This document shows, piece after piece, positions 8,185-15,677 of a stretch of 57,995 nucleotides of DNA; positions within the stretch are counted from its first letter, which is position 1, and the number at the start of each line of letters is the position of its first letter. The notes under the pieces are model-generated. The model ran no database searches and was not told where the DNA came from. It saw only the letters and a program-made list of their open reading frames with translations. A program made the position numbers and the translations under genes. The DNA comes from Flavobacterium xanthum (GTDB lineage Bacteria > Bacteroidota > Bacteroidia > Flavobacteriales > Flavobacteriaceae), in the NCBI RefSeq assembly GCF_900142695.1, contig NZ_FRBU01000024.1, positions 1 to 57,995 of the forward strand, given 5' to 3'.

Positions 8185-11100
8185 ATGGATAAAAAAATAT
8201 TTTCTTTTTTGTTTTCAACTCGATTAATGGCTTTTCTTTTTATTGCTTACGCAGTAGCCATGGCAACCGGAACTTTTATCGAAAGTAAATACAACACCGA
8301 TACCGCAAAAATTTTAATCTACAATGCATGGTGGTTTGAAGCCATTCACGTCTTTTTCTTAATCAATTTTATTGGGAATATTAAGCGTTACCAGCTATTA
8401 AAAAAGGAAAAATGGGCTACTTTATTACTCCATTTGTCTTTTATATTTATTATTGCGGGTGCTTTTGTTACACGTTATATCAGCTATGAAGGAATGATGC
8501 CCATTCGCGAAGGCGCAGCTGAAAATCAAATTTTTTCAGATAAAACCTTTCTTACTGTTTTTGTAGATGGTGAATATAAGGGCGAAATGAAACGCAGGGT
8601 TTTTGAAAAGAAAGTATTGCTTTCCCCAGCGACAAATAATAGTTTTAGTATTTCCGAAAAATTTGCTGATACACCATTTGAAGTAGAATATGAAAACTTC
8701 ATTATGGGAGCTAAAGAATATATCAAACCCGATCCAAACGGAATTGTATATTTAAAAATAGTGGAAGCAGGAGATGGCGGTCGTCACGAGCATTTCTTGA
8801 AAGAAGGCGAAGTGCAAAACATTCATAATGTATTATTTTCATTAAATAAATATACGGATGGTGCTATAAACATTACTACCACAGGAAGTGCGTATACGAT
8901 CCAAACCCCTTTTGAAGGGAACTTTATGAGGATGGCTGATAAACTGCAAGGCAAAGTCACAAAAGATAATGTACAGCCGCTAATGATGCGCTCTTTATAC
9001 AGTATTGGCGAAATGCGTTTTGTATTTCCAGATCCAGCAGTTAAGGGCGTCGTAGATTATGAATCTGAAAATGATTTTAAAGCGAAAACTCATGAAGACG
9101 CATTGGTACTTAAAGTCAAAGCAGAGGGACAAGAAAAAACAGTAACTATTTTAGGTTCTAAAGGTAAAATAGGGGAGTCTAAAACAGTAAAGATTGGAAA
9201 CATTGACTATACTTTTTTCTACGGAAGTAAAGCGTATATTTTGCCATTTAAGATTAAACTAAATGACTTTATTGCACAGAAATATCCTGGAACAGAGAAA
9301 AGTTATTCCTCGTTTGAAAGTAAAGTAACCGTCATGGACAAAGAAACATTTGATGCCAGAATTTATATGAATAATGTGTTAGATCATGAAGGCTACCGCT
9401 TTTTTCAATCTAGTTTTGATCCTGATGAAAAAGGAACAGTATTATCAGTTAATCATGATTTTTGGGGAACTGCCCTAACATACGCGGGTTATTTTATGTT
9501 GTATTTTGCCATGATGGCCATTATGTTTACTAAATATTCTCGTTTTGCGGATATCAAACGCAAGTTAGAAGTCGTGAAAATGAAAAAAGCAAAATTGTTG
9601 ACTATTTTAATGCTCTTATTTAGTTTCAATAGTTTTGCACAGGAACAAGAACATGATCATGCAGATCATGAAGGACATGCGCATACGGAAGCTGAAGCAG
9701 CACCTGCAACACACTCAAACCACATTAAAGAAGTTTTAAGTCAAGAGGAACTTAATGCTCTAATAACAAAATACAAAGTGCCGGAAGGACACGCAGCTAA
9801 ATTTGGCCGACTTGTGATCCAAGATGGTGGTGGAAGAATGAAACCTATTAACACGTTTTCATCAGAGTTGTTGCGTAAAGTGAGTCATGACGATTCTTAC
9901 AAAGGAATGAATTCCGATCAAGTATTTTTGTCCATGACACAATACGCGAGTTACTGGATTGAAATTCCAATTATTTACATCAAAAGTGGAAATGATAGTA
10001 TTCGTAAAATTATCGGAATTGATAAAGAGGCAAAATTTGCTCCTTTTGTCTCTTTCTTTGATAAAAAGGGAAATTATAAGCTTACTAAATATTTAGAAGA
10101 AGCCTTCAAAGCTGCAAATCCGAATCAGTTTGAAAAGGATTTTATAGAAACCGACAAGAAAGTCAATCTGATGGAATCTGCCTTGAGCGGACGAATCTTA
10201 AAGATTTTCCCACTACCTGAGGATAAAAATAACAAATGGGTTTCCTACTTAGAACTCAATGAAGCTGGATTCAAAGGGATGGAAGCAACGTATACTAAAA
10301 ATGTATTGCCTTTGTATTTCGGTTCGTTAGCAAATGCTTCAAGTACCAATGATTTCAAAACTGCCGATGAATTATTAGAAAGTATCAATGGTTTTCAAAA
10401 ACGTTTTGGTAGCAAAGTGATGCCTAGCGAAGAAAAGATTACTTCGGAAGTCTTGTATAATAAATATGATGTATTCAAAAAATTGCCGTATTGGTACATT
10501 TTCGCTTCTGTTTTAATGTTGTTGTTTACCATTATGAACATCTTCAAGGAAAGAAAAGTATTGAATTACTTGGTTAATTTCATGCACATTGTTATTCTTG
10601 CATTGTTTGCTTTACACACCTTTGGATTAATCGCTAGATGGTATATTTCCGGTCACGCACCTTGGAGTAATGCGTATGAATCGATCATATATGTGGCTTG
10701 GGCAACGATGTTTTTTGGTTTAGCTTTCGATAGAAAATCGAAGCTTACTGTAGCTTCATCCGCATTTGTAACGGCTATGATTTTGGCAGCAGCCTACATG
10801 AACTGGATTGATCCTGAAATTGCAAATTTGCAACCTGTTCTAAATTCCTACTGGTTAATGATACACGTTGCAGTAATTGTGGCTAGTTATGGCCCGTTTG
10901 CTTTAGGATTTATTTTAGGAGCAGTTTCATTATTGTTGATTTTATTTACCAATGAAAAAAACAAAGCCAAAATGGATTTGAATATTCAGGAAATCACTTA
11001 TATCAATGAATTAGCGTTAACAATTGGTTTGATAATGTTGACTATAGGAAACTTCCTTGGAGGACAATGGGCCAATGAAAGTTGGGGACGTTACTGGGGT

Positions 11101-11391
11101 TGGGATCCAAAAGAAACTTGGGCTTTAATCAGTATTATGGTGTATGCTTTTGTCATTCATGCTCGTTTTGTTCCTTCTTTGAGAGGAAAATGGATTTTTA
11201 ATTTGATGAGTATGTTTGCTTTTATATCCATTTTATTCACCTATTATGGGGTAAACTTTCACTTGGTAGGATTACATTCGTATGCTAGTGGTGAAGCACA
11301 TTCATTGAGCTGGATTTGGTATTCATTAGGAGGAATTGCTTTATTTGGAGCCGTTTCCTATCCTAAATATAAGAAGTATTACAAGAAATAA
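8185..11391 (+). CDS. ccsBA: fused cytochrome c biogenesis protein CcsB-CcsA (ResB-ResC)
   Basis: A 1068-residue inner-membrane protein joining the two halves of System II cytochrome c maturation. Residues 1-460 are ResB/CcsB-like, with helices near 8-30, 45-60 and 70-95, a large periplasmic domain, and a helix near 430-450. The C-terminal part (about 770-1065) is CcsA-like, with the haem-handling WWD motif seen as WGRYWGWDPKETW and flanking His residues in helices. The machine carries haem out and attaches it to apocytochrome c. Codon 466 is an ATG opening a second signal-peptide-like stretch (KKAKLLTILMLLFSFNSFAQ) followed by a His-rich run at about 487-515, which marks the old gene junction or an internal start. 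A terminator follows. Confidence 0.93.
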   Translation: MDKKIFSFLFSTRLMAFLFIAYAVAMATGTFIESKYNTDTAKILIYNAWWFEAIHVFFLINFIGNIKRYQLLKKEKWATLLLHLSFIFIIAGAFVTRYISYEGMMPIREGAAENQIFSDKTFLTVFVDGEYKGEMKRRVFEKKVLLSPATNNSFSISEKFADTPFEVEYENFIMGAKEYIKPDPNGIVYLKIVEAGDGGRHEHFLKEGEVQNIHNVLFSLNKYTDGAINITTTGSAYTIQTPFEGNFMRMADKLQGKVTKDNVQPLMMRSLYSIGEMRFVFPDPAVKGVVDYESENDFKAKTHEDALVLKVKAEGQEKTVTILGSKGKIGESKTVKIGNIDYTFFYGSKAYILPFKIKLNDFIAQKYPGTEKSYSSFESKVTVMDKETFDARIYMNNVLDHEGYRFFQSSFDPDEKGTVLSVNHDFWGTALTYAGYFMLYFAMMAIMFTKYSRFADIKRKLEVVKMKKAKLLTILMLLFSFNSFAQEQEHDHADHEGHAHTEAEAAPATHSNHIKEVLSQEELNALITKYKVPEGHAAKFGRLVIQDGGGRMKPINTFSSELLRKVSHDDSYKGMNSDQVFLSMTQYASYWIEIPIIYIKSGNDSIRKIIGIDKEAKFAPFVSFFDKKGNYKLTKYLEEAFKAANPNQFEKDFIETDKKVNLMESALSGRILKIFPLPEDKNNKWVSYLELNEAGFKGMEATYTKNVLPLYFGSLANASSTNDFKTADELLESINGFQKRFGSKVMPSEEKITSEVLYNKYDVFKKLPYWYIFASVLMLLFTIMNIFKERKVLNYLVNFMHIVILALFALHTFGLIARWYISGHAPWSNAYESIIYVAWATMFFGLAFDRKSKLTVASSAFVTAMILAAAYMNWIDPEIANLQPVLNSYWLMIHVAVIVASYGPFALGFILGAVSLLLILFTNEKNKAKMDLNIQEITYINELALTIGLIMLTIGNFLGGQWANESWGRYWGWDPKETWALISIMVYAFVIHARFVPSLRGKWIFNLMSMFAFISILFTYYGVNFHLVGLHSYASGEAHSLSWIWYSLGGIALFGAVSYPKYKKYYKK

Positions 11392-11409
11392 GTGGTAAAT
11401 ATTTTTCAT

Positions 11410-11444
11410 AAAAAAAGGTTCAACTGCAAAGTTGAACCTTTTTT
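11410..11444. terminator. bidirectional terminator between ccsBA and the anti-sigma gene
   Basis: A 10-bp perfect stem, AAGGTTCAAC at 11415-11424 paired with GTTGAACCTT at 11431-11440, has a 6-nt loop, with A-run and T-run on the two sides. It serves the converging ccsBA and anti-sigma genes. Confidence 0.85.
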
Positions 11445-11463
11445 ATTACTAGAAAATATGTTT

Positions 11464-12249
11464 TTATACTTTTCCTAAAGTATATAATTGCTCCATTGTA
11501 GGAGTTAAACTTCCTCCTTTAGGTTCAAGTGTAATTCCAAAAGCTTCTGCCTCATTAGCATTATTCACTGCAAATAATTTTTGTTCGTTCACATCGAAGT
11601 CTTCTAACAATCCAATACTGGTTGGAGTCAAAGGGCTTAATTGTAGTGCCCAAACTTGATACACCATTCCTTCTGGTGGTTCTGGTAAACCAGCAGCATC
11701 AATATACACTACTTTAGTGTCTTGATTCCAATACACTTTTGCCGAAGATTCTGGAGCAACTGCTTGTCCGCCAAGGGCCACAACCGTGTTTTTAACGTCT
11801 CTAACAACCGCTAAACTGGTTTCATTAGCCGTATTTTTCAATTTTAATACATTAAACTCTTTCTCTAATTTTGCTTTTTCAATTGCAGTATTGGCGACTT
11901 GCGTTGAAGTCTGATTTAACTGATTGTATTGGTAACCAATACCTACCAATAATAACACAGCTGCGGCCCAACCAATGTATTGAGACCTGTTTTTAGTAGG
12001 TTCTAATTGTATGACTTCAACATGTTTTAGCTCTAATTTCTCTTTAATTTTTTCGAAATTAGCTACCGAATGAAATGGTGAAAAGCTAGATGATAGCGAC
12101 ACAATTGATTTCTCAATAGCGATAATTTCAGCATTTATTTCCGGGTTGTTTTTTGCCATTGTGGCAACCTCCTCGCTTTCAGTTTCACTTAGTGAACCGT
12201 AAACATAGAGTTCCAGAATTCCTGATTCAATATATTCTTTTGTTTCCAT
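11464..12249 (-). CDS. RskA-type anti-sigma factor
   Basis: A 261-residue single-pass membrane protein. Residues 1-85 form the cytoplasmic, sigma-binding part (acidic, with a YVYGSLSETESEEV segment typical of the zinc-finger-less anti-sigma domain). Residues about 90-108 are the membrane helix (YIGWAAAVLLLVGIGYQY). A coiled region follows, then a periplasmic RskA-like domain (GMVYQVWALQ, GITLEPKGGS). It should hold the adjacent ECF sigma factor at the membrane until an envelope signal releases it. The sigma stop and this start share one base (TAATG), the usual arrangement for a coupled sigma/anti-sigma pair. Confidence 0.88.
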   Translation of the reverse strand: METKEYIESGILELYVYGSLSETESEEVATMAKNNPEINAEIIAIEKSIVSLSSSFSPFHSVANFEKIKEKLELKHVEVIQLEPTKNRSQYIGWAAAVLLLVGIGYQYNQLNQTSTQVANTAIEKAKLEKEFNVLKLKNTANETSLAVVRDVKNTVVALGGQAVAPESSAKVYWNQDTKVVYIDAAGLPEPPEGMVYQVWALQLSPLTPTSIGLLEDFDVNEQKLFAVNNANEAEAFGITLEPKGGSLTPTMEQLYTLGKV

Positions 12250-12779
12250 TATACTTTCAAATAATTTCGTAGATCGTTAATACAGTTTCTATTTTGCGTT
12301 TTTACTGTCCCCAAAGGTATTGCCAGTTCATCTGAAGCTTCTTGCTGAGTATACCCTTTAAAAAACAGTAAATCAATTATTTGAATACATTTTGGTTTCA
12401 GCCTTTTTACAAATTCCTGTAAACCTATAGTATCCATTTTTTCAGACAATTTAGAACTGTCTTCAAAGTGATTTACGAAATTATCAGTAGAAAGGTTTTT
12501 TTGACTGTTATTAAAGTTTTTAGAACGTAGTTTATCTATCGATGTATTTCTAGCAATATTGAGAATCCAAGTGTAGAATCTTCCCTTACTTTCATGATAG
12601 GAATCTATGTTTTTCCATATTTTAACAAATACTTCCTGAAGTACGTCTTCAGCTTCTTCTCTATTTTTTACAAGAACATTGACAACCGAAAAGAGACTTT
12701 TGGAATACATATCATATAAATGTGTAAATGCCCTTTCGTCTTTCTTATAAATTAGGACTAATAACTCTTCTTGACTCAT
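12249..12779 (-). CDS. ECF-type RNA polymerase sigma factor (SigK-like)
   Basis: A 176-residue sigma-70 family protein with only regions 2 and 4. Region 2 is at about residues 10-80 (FTHLYDMYSKSLFSVV, then EEAEDVLQEVFVKIW and the promoter-melting FYTWILNIARN). Region 4 is at about 125-172 (GYTQQEASDELAIPLGTVKTQ helix-turn-helix). It starts the minus-strand unit with its anti-sigma factor and faces the DUF4331/TonB unit at 13010, the likely regulon. The 230-bp shared upstream region holds a TAAGTTTG box for this gene. The inducing signal is unknown. Confidence 0.9.
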   Translation of the reverse strand: MSQEELLVLIYKKDERAFTHLYDMYSKSLFSVVNVLVKNREEAEDVLQEVFVKIWKNIDSYHESKGRFYTWILNIARNTSIDKLRSKNFNNSQKNLSTDNFVNHFEDSSKLSEKMDTIGLQEFVKRLKPKCIQIIDLLFFKGYTQQEASDELAIPLGTVKTQNRNCINDLRNYLKV

Positions 12780-12799
12780 ATCTTATTGTTTTTCTTCTA

Positions 12800-12807
12800 C
12801 AAACTTA
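12800..12807 (-). promoter_or_regulatory. candidate -7 element for the ECF sigma gene
   Basis: The minus strand reads TAAGTTTG, matching TAnnTTTG, 20 bp upstream of the sigma factor ATG. Confidence 0.45.
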
Positions 12808-13009
12808 TACAATCTTATTTAAAAATACTCGATTTTATCGAATTCAAGACAGTAAATAAAATAAATTGAAAATAATTGTATTTTTTTTAAGGATGTAAAG
12901 TATTGAATTGCAAATACTTAATAATTAAATTGATTTTTTTTTATGTTTTAGAAAACCAAATCGGAAACTATCCCGTAAATGACTGAATAACCTTTTAATT
13001 TAAAACAAA

Positions 13010-13663
13010 ATGAAAAAAACAAAAATGATTTTAGGTCTATCGCTAGTGGCGGTTTCGGGCTTAATTATAGTAGCAGCGGATCACATTGATGCTCCCGCAA
13101 CAATGTCAGGAGACGCAGGAGATATTACGGATGTATATGCTTTTCAAGGGCAAAACACGAGTAATTTAGTATTTGCAGTAAACACACAAGGATTGTTGAG
13201 TCCTAATGCTACTGGTGCTGCTACATTTAAAGACAATGTTATGGTAGAAATTAATATCGATAACAATGGGGACAATGTTGAAGATTTAGTGATTCAAGCA
13301 ATTAAGAGAGACGACAAGATGTATTTCTTTGGACCAATAGCTCCAGGAAAAACCGGAACAACAAGTACAATTAAAACTACTGCTGCTTCAGGAAATGTTA
13401 CTATATCTCAATATGGTGCAACAGCTTTAACAGCGGAACAAAACGGAATGAAATTTTTTGCAGGACCAAGAGATGATCCTTTCTTTTTTGATTTAGGTCA
13501 ATTTCAAGCAATTCTTGGAGGAACTGCTACAGGATTTAATAATCCAGGGAAAGACACATTTGCAGGAACTAATGTAATGTCAATTGTAGTAGAAGTTCCA
13601 AAAACAATGTTGGGTTCATCAAGCACAATAAATGTTTGGGCTGAAACTAAGAAAAAACAATAA
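13010..13663 (+). CDS. DUF4331 protein, N-terminal-type half
   Basis: A 217-residue exported protein with a signal peptide at residues 1-23. The mature start DHIDAPATMSGDAGDITDVYAFQ is the hallmark of DUF4331 (Asp-His then a calcium-site-like Asp-rich loop); later segments such as FFAGPRDDPFFFDLGQF and the KDTFAGTNVMSIVVEVP strand also match that family. Full DUF4331 proteins are roughly 400-500 residues; here the C-terminal part is carried by the next gene, 65 bp downstream. Function is unknown. The context (ECF sigma pair upstream, TPR lipoprotein and TonB receptor downstream) points to an envelope uptake or sensing role. Confidence 0.85.
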   Translation: MKKTKMILGLSLVAVSGLIIVAADHIDAPATMSGDAGDITDVYAFQGQNTSNLVFAVNTQGLLSPNATGAATFKDNVMVEINIDNNGDNVEDLVIQAIKRDDKMYFFGPIAPGKTGTTSTIKTTAASGNVTISQYGATALTAEQNGMKFFAGPRDDPFFFDLGQFQAILGGTATGFNNPGKDTFAGTNVMSIVVEVPKTMLGSSSTINVWAETKKKQ

Positions 13664-13728
13664 TTAATTTTATTTAAAAAAGTAATAAACATGAAATCGA
13701 AAATTACGATTTCTTAAATACAAACATC

Positions 13729-14283
13729 ATGAGTAAAACAAATAAATTCAAAATTATAACAATCGCACTAGTTGCTGCAGTTGTTTCAGTAAATTGTGAT
13801 AATGACGATTCAAACGGTGATTCTTCTGTAAGCCTTGATTTTTCAGGAACTTTTGTTCAGCAAGATCAAATGGCAAGACCAGCAATCAATACGGTATTCG
13901 TTGCTTCAGGACAGCCTAAAGATGATTTTAATGCTGCTATTCCTTCGGCTATGGGAGCTAAATACCAATCTATTTTTCAATCTAGATTATTAGCGTTGAA
14001 TTCTGGGTATACTACAAATGCTTTGGGTCAAACTGCTGCTCAGTTATCAGGTCTTTTGGCGACAGATGTATTAGGAGTATCTAAAACTGCACCAACCACT
14101 TTCTTTGACGGAACGAACGTTTTAACAGGAAGAGCTTTGGCAGATGACGTTATAGATGTTGAATTGCTATTGATTTTTGGTGGACCTACAGGTGGATCTA
14201 ATCCAACTCTTACCAAAGATAATGTGAATTCAAATGATAAAGCATTTGGGACTTCTTTCCCGTACTTAGCTTCTGCTTGGTAA
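13729..14283 (+). CDS. DUF4331-like lipoprotein, C-terminal-type half
   Basis: A 184-residue protein with a signal peptide ending near VVSVNC (Cys23), a likely lipoprotein cleavage site followed by Asp/Asn. The body contains ARPAINTVF near residue 45 and LTGRALADDVIDVELLLIFGG near residue 140, segments that in full-length DUF4331 proteins lie in the C-terminal half. It therefore complements the preceding gene and may form a two-chain version of the family. The end FGTSFPYLASAW is typical of that half. A strong terminator with T-tail follows. Confidence 0.78.
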   Translation: MSKTNKFKIITIALVAAVVSVNCDNDDSNGDSSVSLDFSGTFVQQDQMARPAINTVFVASGQPKDDFNAAIPSAMGAKYQSIFQSRLLALNSGYTTNALGQTAAQLSGLLATDVLGVSKTAPTTFFDGTNVLTGRALADDVIDVELLLIFGGPTGGSNPTLTKDNVNSNDKAFGTSFPYLASAW

Positions 14284-14291
14284 TATTTATC

Positions 14292-14340
14292 AAAAAAAGC
14301 AGAGCGGTATCCATAAGAACTATTCGCTCTGCTTTTTTTT
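14292..14340 (+). terminator. rho-independent terminator after the DUF4331 pair
   Basis: Stem GCAGAGCG (14299-14306) pairs with CGCTCTGC (14325-14332), extended by A/T pairs. It is followed by eight T. The loop is 18 nt. Confidence 0.8.
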
Positions 14341-14360
14341 AAACAAACAAACAAACAAAC
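14341..14360 (+). repeat. AAAC tetranucleotide repeat, five units
   Basis: Five perfect AAAC units directly follow the terminator T-run and end 18 bp before the ATG of the TPR lipoprotein gene. A sixth near-unit (ATAC) follows. Confidence 0.9.
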
Positions 14361-14378
14361 ATACAAAACAATTAGAGT

Positions 14379-15674
14379 ATGAAAACTTTAAAAACAATAT
14401 CATTTTTAGTTTTTACAATCGGTTTCCTATTCGGTTGCGAAACTAAATCAGAACAAATTACAAAAGCAGACGACTATAATAAATACTTGACTTTAAAGGA
14501 AAATAAATCATTGACTTTTGCTCATAATGAAATCGATTATTGGCAAAAAAAATACGATGCGGCGCCAAACCAAATGAGTTACTTAAGTCAGCTTGCAGCA
14601 AACTATAATACCCTTTTTGAACATACCGGTGATGTTAAGAATCTATATAAAAGCGAAGAATTATTGACAAAATACAATGAATCTAATCAATATTCAAAGG
14701 TGTCAACCATTCGTTCTTTATCTCGCAATTATATTTCACAACACCGTTTTAAAGAAGCTTTAGTTTTAGCAAATAAAGCATTAGCCATTGGTGAAGAAAA
14801 AAAAGAAACTCAAAAATTATTGTTCGATGTCCAAATGGAATTGGGTAATTATCCTGAAGCAGTAAAAAATTTGAATGCTTTTAGAGATATGAATAGTTTT
14901 GATTATTTAATTCGACTAGCAAAATGGAACGACCACAAAGGCGACTTAGAGACGGCAATTACTTTCATGGAAAAAGCAAGAGATATTGCTGAAAAAGACG
15001 ATAATAAGGGTCTTAAAATTTGGTCCTACTCTAATTTAGGAGATTTTTATGGGCATGCTGGAAGAATCCAAGAGTCTTATGATAGTTTTTTAAAAACATT
15101 AGCCTTGGAGCCTAACTATTCCTATGCTTTAAAAGGGATTGCTTGGATTATATTCTCCAAAGAAAGAAATACAGTTGAGGCCAACCGAATTATTGATGTT
15201 ATTGCTGCAACTCACAACACACCTGATTTTTATCTGCTGAAATCTCAAATTGCTCAATTTGAAGGGGATAAGGTCAATGAAATAAAAAATAGAAACGCTT
15301 ATTTTTCTATGATGGAAAAAAATAATTATGGTGCAATGTACAATAAATACAATGCTTTGATTTATGCTGATGATAAAGAAACGGCTTCAAAAGCATTAGA
15401 AATTGCTAAAATTGAAGTTGCAAATAGACCTACTGCTGATTCCTATGATTTATTGGCTTGGTCCTATTTAAATATAGGTGAAAATAAAAAAGCATTAGAA
15501 ATTGCTCAGAATCATGTGGTTGGAAAATCCTTTGAACCTAAGGTACAATACCACTTGGCCATGATTTATAAATCAAATAATTTAGCACTTAAAACGAAAC
15601 CTATTAAGGAAGAATTACTGTCTAGCTTGTATGAATTGGGACCTATTTATGAGAAAAAGGTAAACCAATTATAA
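14379..15674 (+). CDS. TPR-repeat lipoprotein
   Basis: A 431-residue protein with signal peptide and lipobox LFGC (Cys20). The rest is helical with recognisable tetratricopeptide pairs, for example RFKEALVLANKALAIGEE (about 120-137), GDLETAITFMEKARDIAEK (about 190-208), GRIQESYDSFLKTLALEP (about 228-245) and NKKALEIAQN (about 370). Such repeats scaffold protein contacts. It lies 3 bp ahead of the TonB receptor gene, so the two products are probably a surface or periplasmic partner pair. It is separated from the DUF4331 genes by a terminator, so it needs read-through or its own promoter within about 95 bp. Confidence 0.85.
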   Translation: MKTLKTISFLVFTIGFLFGCETKSEQITKADDYNKYLTLKENKSLTFAHNEIDYWQKKYDAAPNQMSYLSQLAANYNTLFEHTGDVKNLYKSEELLTKYNESNQYSKVSTIRSLSRNYISQHRFKEALVLANKALAIGEEKKETQKLLFDVQMELGNYPEAVKNLNAFRDMNSFDYLIRLAKWNDHKGDLETAITFMEKARDIAEKDDNKGLKIWSYSNLGDFYGHAGRIQESYDSFLKTLALEPNYSYALKGIAWIIFSKERNTVEANRIIDVIAATHNTPDFYLLKSQIAQFEGDKVNEIKNRNAYFSMMEKNNYGAMYNKYNALIYADDKETASKALEIAKIEVANRPTADSYDLLAWSYLNIGENKKALEIAQNHVVGKSFEPKVQYHLAMIYKSNNLALKTKPIKEELLSSLYELGPIYEKKVNQL

Positions 15675-15677
15675 CGG

